A DNA stretch of 64,000 nucleotides from Gymnothorax reevesii (lineage: Eukaryota; Chordata; Actinopteri; Anguilliformes; Muraenidae): contig CM056580.1 in assembly GCA_029721435.1 (NCBI GenBank), positions 74,053,367 to 74,117,366 of the forward strand, written 5' to 3'. The notes beneath the pieces were generated by a model, which saw only the letters and a program-made list of their open reading frames with translations, did not search any database and was not told the origin of the DNA. Positions 24,538-35,543 of the stretch are shown here, in pieces. A program made the translations under genes and the position numbers. Position 1 is the first letter of the stretch. Each line of letters starts with the position of its first letter.

Positions 24538-25206
24538 TAGTGATGTTACAGCTGATACCAAGGCTCCGAAGCACGCTTCAAACTCGACGGCATATTTTTC
24601 TGAAGCACTGTGCCGGAGCTTGCTTCATATCGTGAAAAACCACGTGACTGATGACGTTCGAACCACTTCACTGCTTCATTCAGACTGAATCAGCTGACTG
24701 GTTTGGTTCGATAGGCGGAGCTTTGAAACATTGCCGCAAATCAAATGTATTTAACATGGATGAAACAGCGCTCTGTTAGACATTTTTATTCATAAATAAT
24801 AATGGCAAAGTCGCTCAAGCACACCCAGTATACACCAAGAACAATAAAAAAACAATACAATATGTTTTTTGGACAGCCTAAATATTTACAGGATTCAATG
24901 AGCCTGTGGATGTAATTATTGTTATTTTAATATAATATGAATAATTAAGGTAAGGAAGAAAAGCAACAGACACGTGTAAGACGAAGTTCGATTTCAGCTT
25001 TATTTAAGTATTTTTCACAATATAACATACTCGAAGTGCACACTCAAGGTGCGTCCGCGTCACCTTTGCAAGGCTGTACAACAATCTCTCTGCCAGCAGA
25101 TGTCACCCACGTGCTCAATGAATGGAGCTTCGAGTAGTGAACCAATTTTCAATACAAAGGTCCGAAAGGGTCCGAAGCTTCATAAAGCCTCGTTAGGCCA
25201 TCACTA
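24538..25206. mobile_element. hAT-like MITE upstream of chmp7
   Basis: A 669-bp element with termini TAGTGATG and CATCACTA, flanked by CTAATAAT (24530-24537) and CTAATAAA (25207-25214), 7 of 8 identical. Repeated CCGAAGC and GCTTC motifs occur near both ends. It has no transposase frame. It ends less than 100 bp before the promoter-like motifs of chmp7. Confidence 0.8.
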
Positions 25207-25289
25207 CTAATAAAATGAGTCAACGTTGTGATTTGAAAAGTAATCACATGCGTTACGCTGGCCGCCTATGCGCTCGGAGGACTCCTCAG

Positions 25290-25450
25290 CATTTCTATTG
25301 GTTATGAGTCCAATCTGTTAAATCGCAGACAAGAACTACAACAACTTCCGGGTTCACGTGTTGACGATGTGTTGCTGAATCGTATTGGTTAATTACGAGG
25401 AATAATTCGTTCGTTTCTTGTAGTCCTGTTTGTGATAATAAAATGGTAGC
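25290..25450 (+). promoter_or_regulatory. Probable TATA-less chmp7 promoter
   Basis: A cluster of housekeeping-type motifs: inverted CCAAT boxes (ATTGG) at 25297-25301 and 25384-25388, a direct CCAAT at 25310-25314, an ETS-type ACTTCCGG at 25344-25351, and a CACGTG E-box at 25355-25360. There is no TATA box at a suitable distance. It lies 0.7 kb before the chmp7 start codon. A 5' UTR intron probably ends at the AG at 26112-26113. The assignment is inferred from motif clustering and position. Confidence 0.45.
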
Positions 25451-26119
25451 GTGGAAAATGAAACATTCGTCATCATTTTAAGGGTTTGAGGAAACCAAGT
25501 ATACCTTCAGTTTGTAAGGTAGCTTACTGGTCAGCCATAATTACGATACAGTTTTGGTAAGTAAGGTGGGCCACTTGGGAGTTGCTCGGTGGTCTCATAA
25601 CATTACAGTGCTACAGTGTTTGCCTGCTTTCATGGCTTTGGTCTAAATACAGCATTATTTCTGTCGGATGCCGTGTACTGGTGTATGATATTTCGGTTAA
25701 AAATAGCAATGTAATTAGGCTATGTAGCTAGCTGGTAAATTTCGCCGAAGAAGTGGTAGATTCGTAGTACAGTCTTCCGTTGCCTTGTTGACTGCTAGCC
25801 TGACAGGCAGCTAGCTAGATATCTTCATGAGTTAATTATAGACTGTCTCGCTACCCGGTCAATGTCACCCTTCAACAGTTTATCGGAGAAATTATGTAAT
25901 TTTTATGAGGTTAGTTGATACCTACGTGTTTAGTGCCGTTGTAGTCGACTTGAGAACACTTAACTTGAAAGTGCTCGGTCATTGTTTCAGTTTGATACTT
26001 GATGTAATATTTAAGTGGGAGCGGCTTGATCGTTGCGTGCTTTTAATCTATTGGTTTTTCTTGATTATTTGTAGTCGAAGACTATACTTGGGTTGTGCTC
26101 TTATTCTTTTGTAGGCATC

Positions 26120-29100
26120 ATGTCGATTCAGCCGGGGAAGGAAGACGACTCCTCCGAATTTCCCTCGGATTGGGCGGATGATGAGCGCATGTCATTCTTG
26201 TTCTCGGCTTTTAAAGAAAACAGGGAGGTCAACACCGCAGACTGGGACGGTAAAATGGATTTTTGGGCACCGCTGATCATCCGCAGCTGCAGGCGCCGTG
26301 GAGCCGTCTGTGTTAACTTGAATGAACTGAACCAGATATTCCGGAGAAAGGCCAATGTGCCTCTGGGGCTGAGTACCGTAATTCAGGCCATGGCCAGGTA
26401 CCGCACTAGACTTACCATGACTGGAAATATTGGCAAGTGTGGACAAAGATCCTTTTCTCACTAGCTAAACTAGCTTACTCTTTTAAGTCTGAGACTGGAT
26501 ATGACTTGCATTCTTTCTCTTACTTATTGAAAATATGATATGTCAAGCCCAAATATCCGGAATGTTGTACATATAACTAGCATTATTTTGGTGTTGCGAC
26601 TGAAAAAGCTTTGTGTTGCTATGTTTGAAATGCCTATGTTGTGTGTGTAGTATGCAGTGTTCTGCAGCATCTGTTTCTGCCTTGTAGGAGTGGCAAGGTG
26701 CAGAAAGAGTCAGAGTTTGCGGCGAATGTGGACTCTGGATGGCTGTCGTGGGGGGTTGGGCTCTTACTGGTGAGGCCCCTGAAGTGGACCCTGTCCACCC
26801 TTCTGGGCAGCAGTCGGGTCCCTTTGGAAGAGTCCTTTGTGGTCATTGAGCTGGTTAAGGTGTGTGGTACAGCAAGAGCTAAGCAAAGCGGCCTCCTACT
26901 CCTGTTCGGAGCTTCATTGTCAAATCCAGCCAGGACTCACAAGCATTATGGAGATAGTGGACTGCTTAGAGACAATCAACAATACACTCTGACATAGAAG
27001 AATTGAGAGATGACACTTTTTCGATATTACTTGCTTACTATCTCTTTTTGTTGTACATCATGAATTGTGCATATTTGGACCTTGGAAAATCATTTGCTTT
27101 CTAGCTCAATATATGCAGTATTATTTCAATATGTGGTGTGAATGTGGAACCCAATGAGGCCCACCAAGACATTCATTGATATTGCTGTAGGACTGCCATT
27201 GCAAAACAAATGTGTTATTTTTGATTAAGAGAAAAACTACTGATTGATGCTTTAATTATTTAGGTGATTAAGCTGACTGAGCCCGTCGGATGAAAATGAA
27301 TATATAAGCACACTTCTTCTGGTTTTACGTTCCACAGGAGAAAGCTGCGGCATTGCTCGATGCGTACCGGAGCTCCCCTATGGCCAGCCGTACTCTCTTG
27401 TCCTTCCAGGAGCTGCGGTCACTGTGTAACCACGTGTGCCAGGATGAGACCACCTTGTGCCTGGCCCTGCTGCAGCTGCAGCGGGAAAAGCAGGTGATGG
27501 TATCCTTGCATGAGGGAGAAAAGGTGAGCCGAGCTGGATACCATGACGCCCTGATGTCACATCTGCCGTATAGCATACCACGGACATGGGATTCAGTTGT
27601 TCTTACGTGTGTTTATATACGCTTGTGTGCATGTATGCTTGCGTGCAGATCGTGAAGTTCTCTCAGCCCGGTCAGGGCCGCGTTTCTCCGGTCAACGACG
27701 TCGACCTGGGGGTCTATCAGCTGCAGCGGAGTGAGAAGTTGCTGGGGGAGAGGGTGCAGGAGCTGGGTCAAGAAGCCGAGAGGTGAGGCGTCTCTCTGAC
27801 CGTACCAGAGGGGTCAGCCCAGCATCTATATCACCCATGAGATTCTGTCAAAAAAAGCCATTCCTCTACCATCTGCAGATGATTGCGTGTTGGACACCAT
27901 TGCATGACTCAGGTTTGCTATGGAAAGGCTTTGTCTTTGGTCCATTAAAGCTGAGCATGTATGTATAAATTGTTGGTATGAGAAGACTTTTTATCTATGG
28001 TTTACAGATGCAGAGATGAAGTGAGGGCATTGCTTCGGGAGGGGAAGAAGTCTCAGGTAGAGGAAACGTGCCTATCTGCCCCAGGCAGTGCAATTCAATA
28101 TTGTTTGAATAGTTTGGTTGTGTAATCAATGTAGGTAATTTGATGTGAAGGCATTTCTGCATATGGCAGGCCCTGCGGCATCTGAAGGGACAGAAGCGCG
28201 TGGAGAAGAAGGCGGATGGTCTCTACGCCCAGCTTGAGACCATTAAGGGGATTCTGGACAGGATCGCGCACTCGCAGACAGACCGCCTGGTGAGGGGAGA
28301 GCACACTTACTGTCCGAGGTCGGAGCGCTTATCACTGGAGATTAAGATCTGTGCGCTATTCTGACCCACTGTGGTCAGACCTGATACCCAGTGAAGTGGG
28401 TTCCTCTAAACCTTCCATAACAAGGGTGTGGTGAAACTTGTGGTGAGCAGAAATTGGCCTTTCAGGAGTCATGACATGACCTTATCATGAGAACAGCTCA
28501 ACAAAGGCCTCTCATTAAGCCAACATAGCTTTCTGTTTTCTCTCCCTTGAAGAGTACCAAGTGCTCGCTGTTTACCCACTGACTGCATAGTGTCTAGCAT
28601 CATATCAAGCATTGAAAACATTTGGGAGTGTCTCCCTGAATTACTTGACCTAGCAAGCTATTTCCCATTGCATTTTGTATTAAATACTTCTGAAAAATGT
28701 TTGTGTAGCATTTAACTTTTCCTTTTATCTCTGTTGACCTGTCTTGGTCTCTTTGCAGTACTGTATTTTGTGTTTTTCTGAGAGCGCTGCCTTGAATAAG
28801 AGCCTCAGGCTTCTGTCATGCGATCTCAGATGGGGGATGTACAGAGTTTGTCCCTCTGCTTGTTGGCACAGGTAATGCAAGCATATCAAGCTGGTGTCGC
28901 TGCCCTGAGAGTCTCTCTCAAAGACGTGACGGTGGAGCGAGCGGAGACCTTGGTGGATCAGATCCAGGAGGTCAGTGTCTCGTGGGAGAAACTGGACCCA
29001 ATTTACTCCTACGTTTTCACATGGTCAGGACATTATTCTCCTGATGCTACCATATACCAATTGCATGGTCTCAGTGGGCTGCTGTGATTTGCTTGTGGTC

Positions 29101-32100
29101 GTGCTGAAGGCTTTGATTAATGATGTCTCGTCCTCTCATTCGCAGTGCACAGCGCAGGGAATCGAGATGGTTCCCTCCTCACTCACTCTCTCTCCCTCTC
29201 TCTCTGGTGAATTTCAGCTCTGCGACTCTCAGGATGATGTGAACCAGACCCTGGCGGGGGTGGCGCTCAACTCGTCTGGTAATTCCGCTCTGGCCTCCTT
29301 ATTTACACAAGGCTGTTCATAACTTTCTGTTGTCAGATTTATTGTCATATTCAGATTTACAGCAGAAAAGCTGCTGTCAAAGTCAATTCTATTATGCTGT
29401 GCATTAATGGTTTTTGTTTTGTTTTGTTTTTTTTTTTGTCTTCGTCAAAGTTGAAAGTTAAAGTTGAAATATTGTGACTTAATCCATTCACTCAATTAAT
29501 CCAGCAGTAAATTAGTATCCTGAAGATCTCCTGAACTGGCTCCACACATATTTTACAGAAATGGCATTACTGGCCTGTCTCTGGAACTTGTGCCCTGTGA
29601 TTCATCTCTCTTGGGGTATGTGGGCAGGTGCGGACGACGAGGAACTGGAGGAGGAGCTGAAGGCCCTGCTGGAAGAGTCTGCCGCAGACGGACAGCCCAG
29701 CCTGCCTGAGGTTCCCTCTGAGCCCCTCCCGTCCGGAGCATCCGCTGCTGCTCTCAGTGACAGTTTCCTGAACTCTCTGCCCCCTGTGCCAAACTCGCCC
29801 TTCGGAATCTCTGATGAGGAGCTGGACAGAGAACTGAGTCGCCTCAGTCTGTCTGACACAGGTGTGACACAGTCATCTTTAAAGATCCAGCAAAGCAGTT
29901 TTAATACTTCGCATTTCACATTTCCTGTTTAATTATTACCTCCACCAAACGAAGTTGGCAGGAGGTTATGTGATCGATGCCATTTGTTTGTCTGTTTGTA
30001 TGTGAACAACCTGCAGGATACTGTTTTGATCTCAGCACAATAATGTAAAAAAAAAAAAAGAAAAAGCTTGAAAATTGTTGGCGAAGGTACTCGCGCAGCT
30101 CTAGTTTCAGTTTTATTTAATGTTTTCGGCTGGCCTGGTCTGCATTAATGTGCTGTTAAAGATGCAGGTTTAACTGTACTGTTCCTATGGCAGCCTTTTT
30201 TTAAAATTCATATAAGCTCTGTTGTCATTAATCTCACTTCTCCAGCTCCAAGTCATTCATAGTCCCTCTTTGAGCCTTTTTTAATTACCCTCGTTGACTT
30301 ATTTCTCCATCCTACCTGTTCAGCGTATCAATGCACACAGCACTATACTTTTGAGTCTTCTATGCCCTGACCACATCCCCTTACCACTTCTTAAATTAGG
30401 CCACATATATTTTCCCCAGAATTCAGGAAAGTTGTGCATCTCTGAATTCGCAAGTGTTCTGTTGCATGTTGCATAACTGCAGGACAATTGATGAGGCTGC
30501 CCAAAAGAAAAGGCAAATTAGATTTGTCATGAAGTTTTTATGTGTGCGAAGATTAAAAAGGTTGTGAATGATTGTCGAGGTTGTAAGCTTTTCTTCTCAA
30601 CCTTTGGATCACAGTGTCAGTCAGTTGTAACAGAAGGGGAGGGGAAAAGACTGTTAAGTAGGTCAGCCTTGCTTGACTTGACCAGGTGAGCTAAAGAAAT
30701 TAGTAATTGGATTAAAGAGAAGTTCTTGTAAATGTGAGTTGGAGGCTAGCAAGAATGCTGACAATTTCAGAAATATTAGAAAATTCCCTGAGATTTAGTT
30801 GTCATAGCACTTCACAGATATGGTCTCTTTCAGAGAGTACTAGGCAGAAGCCAGTTCTCAGAAAAGCCGGGTTGGAGTTTGGCAGAAACCAGATGATGGA
30901 CCCTGAAGCCTACAGTGGTTTTGTGGATGGATGAGACTGAAAATGCCTGTTCACTGATGACCTACTATTGGTCAAGGCAAAATTGAGCAAATTTGCAGGA
31001 AGAATTGGGGAAATTAGCAGAATTTACATCTGCAGTTACACTGGAAAATCCGTAAGGCCATAATTGCTGCCATAGATGTAACTGCAAAGGATAGATTCAG
31101 GAAAGTGAATGTTTTCTGTCTAGAGCAGTGGTTCCCAGCCCAGTCCTCAAGGACCCCCTGTCCGGCAGGTTTTTGTTGCAGCTTTACTGCTGCACACCTT
31201 ATCCATTTAAGGCCCAATGGATCTTTATGCACACCCTGTTCAGGTAGACCTTTTTTTTTTTTAGGGATGCACGATATATCGGTATCGGCCGATGTTCGTC
31301 ATTTTTTAACATATCAGCATCGGTCTGATGAGTAAAACTGGGCCGATATAAACAACCGATGTTTATATCCGTCTACTTGCTGTTTGCGTATGGGGGGGGG
31401 GGGGATTTGCCCATGCAGTATTTGTTTGGGCATGTGACAGTGTCAGTGACAAGAACGCAGCACAGGATTTTGGGGTGGTAAACTGAAGAGGGAAAAAAAT
31501 GTAAGCGGTGTGGTCGTTTTTCACGGTGTCAAAAGAAGATACTTGAAAAGCAGTATGCAACATCTGCAAAGTTGAGGTAATGCGAAGATGATGCATTGAC
31601 GCCAATTGATGTTTGTTGGCGATATTGGTGACCATTTTACAAACATTTCTGCAAATTTTCTTCTAATAAACAGCAAAAGGTGGATTAAATATTAATATAG
31701 TGGATGCATATGCTGCCCTAGCAAGCATACCGGTCCTTTAAGAAGTTCCATTCGATTTTGTTGCATTTGGCTATCTTTTTTCAGGCTAGATTGGTTCGGT
31801 TTGTTTCAGCTTCATGCTTGTTTTCTCTGTTGCCGGTTGCGAGGTTCCACAGAGATAGAGGAATGTAACACATCGTACCAATCTAGCGTGAAAGAATCAT
31901 AACAATGGTCGGAATGTGCTTTTAATTTTCCTATTTGATTTCGCAACCGATACGACAGTTCAACAAGCATGGAGGACATGGAGCTGCAAATTTATGCACG
32001 CAGTTACAATATTGTATCACTAGATGGCAGACTCGGATCAGTTATTGTACTGTACTTTAATTTAGTAACACATTTGCGACTTTGTGCTTGCACTAGGGAA

Positions 32101-33445
32101 AAAATATGTGTAGCCACTACGGCTGAAGTCAGAAAAAATTGTCTAGCTACAATGTTGGTCTGGGTCTATAATGCAGCGCGCGCGAAGCGAAATTTAAACT
32201 GTGAACTGCATTATGTGAACTACTAGTATGTATTTTATGGTAGCCCTGTAACCTTGTTATTTGGAAGTAAAGCACATTTTAAAAATAAAGACATTTAAAA
32301 ATTCATTTAGCATGACTTTCAGTCTGCACAAAATTTTATCATCTCAAACTGTTTTAAAAACATAATTATATCAGTAAATATCGGTTATCGGCCATAACAG
32401 CAATATTAATATTGGATATCGGTATCGGCCAAAATGCTCATATCGGTGCATCCCTGTTTTATTTTATTTTTTTCAACCAATTAGCATGAAGCCCTTAAAT
32501 GGATCAGATGTGAAAGAGTGGAAAGAGAGCAAGAGTGCAGGGGGTCCTTGAGGACTGGGTTAGGAACCACTGGTCCAGAGCCCCCCCCATGTAAGATGGT
32601 TTTTGCTCCAGCTGTAATTGCAAATGGAGAATTTAACCAAGTTGTTTATCTGTCTGTATGGGTGCATTTATGTATGGAGCTTTTCTTTTATCCCTTTAGC
32701 CACATTTTGACTGATATCCATGCTTGCCATGAGGAATAAAAATTCCATATCCGCATTATATCAAAAATTACTGTATAAAAGAAGGGAGGGGGGTCAAAGT
32801 AAACAGTCAGTAGGTTAATGATTGTTGATTCCGTGCATGGAAACAAAATTGCAAAAAGTATTACGTTTTTAGGCAAGAAAATTATAAAGTTAAACCTATT
32901 TAATGTCATGTTTTTGTTATGAAGTTCAAGCAAATGATTTTGAAATGACTGTAAACACTTGTGTTATGCATCAAATATGGAACTTTTGATTTTCTCGGTG
33001 TCTAATTTGACATATTAAAAAATGTCCTTACCTGAAATTTCTTGCAATGTGGAAAAATAAACACTGTATGTTCAGAGATCTTTCTTCTTTCAAGGCACAC
33101 ATGGATATCTCTGTCAAACGCCGCATAACAAAACGGCTTCAAACATAAAATGCGCCCAATTAAGACAAATTAGCGGCTCATTAAAATCCTACAGTTACAA
33201 TTTTAGGGAATCTTGGACAAAGTTGGGGAACCACTGATGTAAAGATATACTTTGATTTTGGTAGTTGAAATGTATTCTTTGCTGTGTATGCATATGCTGA
33301 ATTTGTTGTGGTGGAGAAGGGACACTGGTTCAGTTTGAGTGAAGTCTATCAATATATGGGAGAAAAACATTCTGCTTTCTGCCTCCTCTTAGGTGTATCA
33401 CAAAGAAGCAGCACCTCATCGGTGAAGAGGCCTGAAATCTCTTAG
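26120..33445 (+). CDS. chmp7: CHMP7, charged multivesicular body protein 7 (ESCRT-III)
   Basis: ESCRT-III-related protein that joins endosomal sorting and, with LEM2, nuclear-envelope resealing. Ten coding exons join in frame: 26120-26397, 26688-26859, 27338-27523, 27649-27782, 28008-28056, 28170-28289, 28872-28970, 29218-29278, 29628-29861 and 33393-33445. They encode 461 residues plus TAG; human CHMP7 has 453. ATG 26120 is the first in frame and is followed by [10 protein letters not shown]. Residues 1 to about 230 form the tandem winged-helix region ([40 protein letters not shown]). About 240-390 is the ESCRT-III core ([51 protein letters not shown]). Residues 427-441 ([15 protein letters not shown]) look like a C-terminal MIT-interacting motif. 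The gene stands between lgi3 and entpd4 on the same strand, with a probable CCAAT/ETS promoter. The last intron (3.5 kb) holds nested MITEs. Confidence 0.97.
29862..31125. other. chmp7 last-intron sequence
   Basis: No gene. A dispersed-repeat-like start (CCTCCACCAAACGAAGTTGG) occurs at 29940-29959. The rest is unremarkable. Confidence 0.45.
29935..30105 (+). repeat. Dispersed repeat of the CCTCCxCCAAxGAAGTTGG type
   Basis: Begins TTATTACCTCCACCAAACGA, contains GGCAGGAGGTTATGTGATCG and ends in an A-rich stretch. It resembles a repeat start common in fish genomes, and the segment starting at 42752 shares the opening. Identity by family is from memory and unverified. Confidence 0.35.
31126..32572. 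mobile_element. hAT-like MITE (outer), split by a second MITE
   Basis: Left terminus CAGTGGTTCCCAGCCCAGTC and right terminus GACTGGGTTAGGAACCACTG are inverted matches. The flanks GTCTAGAG (31118-31125) and GTCCAGAG (32573-32580) agree at 7 of 8 bases. Its two halves are separated by the element at 31262-32456. Without that insert it would be about 250 bp and noncoding. Confidence 0.85.
31262..32456. mobile_element. hAT-like nonautonomous element nested in the outer MITE
   Basis: Begins TAGGGATGCACGATATATCG and ends ATATCGGTGCATCCCTG, with ATCGGTATCGGCC repeats inside both ends. It is the same family as 20935-21777. The flanking T-rich sequence is compatible with an 8-bp duplication but is too simple to prove one. 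An 85-codon frame at 31969-32226 has no recognised similarity. Confidence 0.75.
32581..33392. other. chmp7 last-intron sequence, nothing recognised
   Basis: AT-rich intron sequence leading to the polypyrimidine tract and CTTAG acceptor at 33392. Confidence 0.5.
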
Positions 33446-33668
33446 TGATGAGCTGAAGCACACGTGACTACAGGGAGTGCCTGAAAAAGCCAGCCCAGAG
33501 CTCTGAGTCTCGGCAGGCTGCAAACGAGTATTTGGGGAAAGCAATCGGTCAGAAACTATGTATTTTGTAACATGTATATCACTGTTTAGTATGTCTATAT
33601 TTTTTTCCTTTTTAAACGTTCAATATCAAGAGGGGCCTTTTGAAAATTGTATTTGTCTGTTTCTCTGT

Positions 33669-33674
33669 AATAAA
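33669..33674 (+). terminator. chmp7 polyadenylation signal
   Basis: AATAAA 224 bases after the stop codon, in a T-rich context, giving a short 3' UTR. Confidence 0.65.
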
Positions 33675-34430
33675 ATGACTGACAAATAAGATGGCTGAAA
33701 TACTGTGAGCTGATTCTAATTCATTGAGGGAGCGGGAGGTGTTTAGAATTTTCACTTTGTTTTCGCTCAGTTATGTTGTGCTATTAGAATACAGATGTGT
33801 GATCGATATTTTGCTCCATTTTCCCCATTGCATTCCTATCATACTAGTCAGTTGTGTTGTCTCAGGAGTATCCAGATTGTATATGAATGGTGTGAAATTC
33901 GAAGCAAGTGCGAAAAATTGATTTCTGAGAACTGAACTCGATCACTATAACTTTCATCCCGGAGATGTCGATATTAGGATCACCATGTCAATCCGTACAC
34001 AGCCAAGTCTTGACTGGGGAGCATGGTCCTTATGAAAAACTTTTGGTGCCAATTAATTTCCTCACTTGATGTAGGCCCGTGGTGCCTTGGCACGTTACCA
34101 CCACAAGATGGTGTCCAAGATGAGATATACATAACGACAATGTGGAATTGCGTGCTTTGAGTTTTGAGGTTTAATTTCCTTAGTTTGCCGTTATGCTGAG
34201 AATTCAGAACCTTGAAATTATTATTCGAATGGGCTAACTGCGCTCTATCATGACGTGGAAATGGTCAGCGTTGGTCCAAGTCAGTCTGTTTTGGTAACTA
34301 TCCAACCTCATGAAAATAAGTTGAGTGTGTGCGTATTTATACTAGGAGCTGCGTCTCAGGGACTGAAAATAAATGTTTTTAAAATATCGATGTAACATTA
34401 CCTGGTGGCATCTGCTCCTTGAAGAATTGA
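33675..34430. other. Intergenic sequence between chmp7 and entpd4
   Basis: No gene or repeat family was recognised. Confidence 0.5.
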
Positions 34431-34470
34431 TTGGCAATTAAATCAATGAGGTTAGAGAACGCTGTAATCT

Positions 34471-34482
34471 CGCGCGTGCGCA
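34471..34482 (+). promoter_or_regulatory. NRF1-like site, probable entpd4 promoter
   Basis: CGCGCGTGCGCA fits the NRF1 palindromic consensus and stands in a locally CG-richer stretch (34465-34560) in otherwise AT-rich DNA. About 170 bases on, CTCACAG followed by GTAAGG (34644-34656) makes a good splice donor for a noncoding first exon. It is about 1 kb upstream of the entpd4 start codon. The assignment is inferred. Confidence 0.4.
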
Positions 34483-34650
34483 GATCGTGCATTGAGTTCG
34501 AGTTTGCCCTGCCTCCGGCTCTCGGATTTCAGGAGACCGACACGTCGTTGGACGTGGGTAATGACAATGGTGTGTAATTTGAACGGAAAATAAAGGTGAA
34601 ATCATGAAACGATTCTCTCTGCTGTCCATGTGTGTGCTTACATCTCACAG

Positions 34651-35480
34651 GTAAGGGTTAACTTACTGCCTTTGTTATTTTTATCTGGTGACGCCAGAAT
34701 TTAATCGATTTAGCAAACTCGCTAGCTTGTTTGCTAACGGTTAATGTGAAGCGCCTACACGGCTAGTAATGCTAGCGAGTAATGCTACGTGTGCGTAGCT
34801 AAGGAAAGCAAGTGTTTGTATCCTACTGAATGCGATAGAAGAATAATACTTGAGCCAGATTTACCAGTTTGATACCCCATGTGTTGTGTAATTGCTTTGT
34901 GTGTAATTAAATGGGAGTGGATGTGATCTATAGCTAATTACGTAACGTCACCGACAGTGCTGCCCTATTAACGTCGCAGGAAGTTTGGTGTCAAATCTAG
35001 AGACCGGACACATCATCTGATAACCATGTAGCTTTGTTGCTGGCTGGTGAACATTTGCTTGTCATTTTGATGGCTGAGCGTGCTTACGCCACGTTACCCA
35101 AGAAAATTATATCTTTCATCGCTAGTTCTGTTTACTATGAATCTGGGTCAGTTGCCTCATTAATTTGCTACCTTACTTACACGCAAACGACGTGTGAGGA
35201 TCTTGTTTTAATAGCACTGGTTGCAGCACTAGTGTCCCTCGATATGTTGCGAATGCACTTTGGTTGATGAGTTGAAGCTGAGTTCCACTATCCAGTTTGT
35301 CGCATCATCAGGCACCGAGGAATACTCAGTTATTCTTGTGTAGCTATAGTCACGTATTGACTAAGTTTTGACGATAAGTAGCGAAATCTAACTGAAGGAC
35401 GTCCATGCGTAGGTTGATCAGGATGATATTCCTGAGAAATGCATTGAACCGATGGAAACGGTAAGGCTGTTTGGATGCAG
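34651..35480. other. Probable entpd4 5' UTR intron
   Basis: Runs between the donor at 34651 and a weak acceptor ending GATGCAG at 35480, before the exon holding the entpd4 start codon. No coding similarity or repeat was seen. The exon limits are inferred. Confidence 0.35.
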
Positions 35481-35543
35481 ACACCCACAACCCTTCGATT
35501 ACTATTGGACGTACAGTACGCCCTGGAAGATCGCCAAGAAGCC

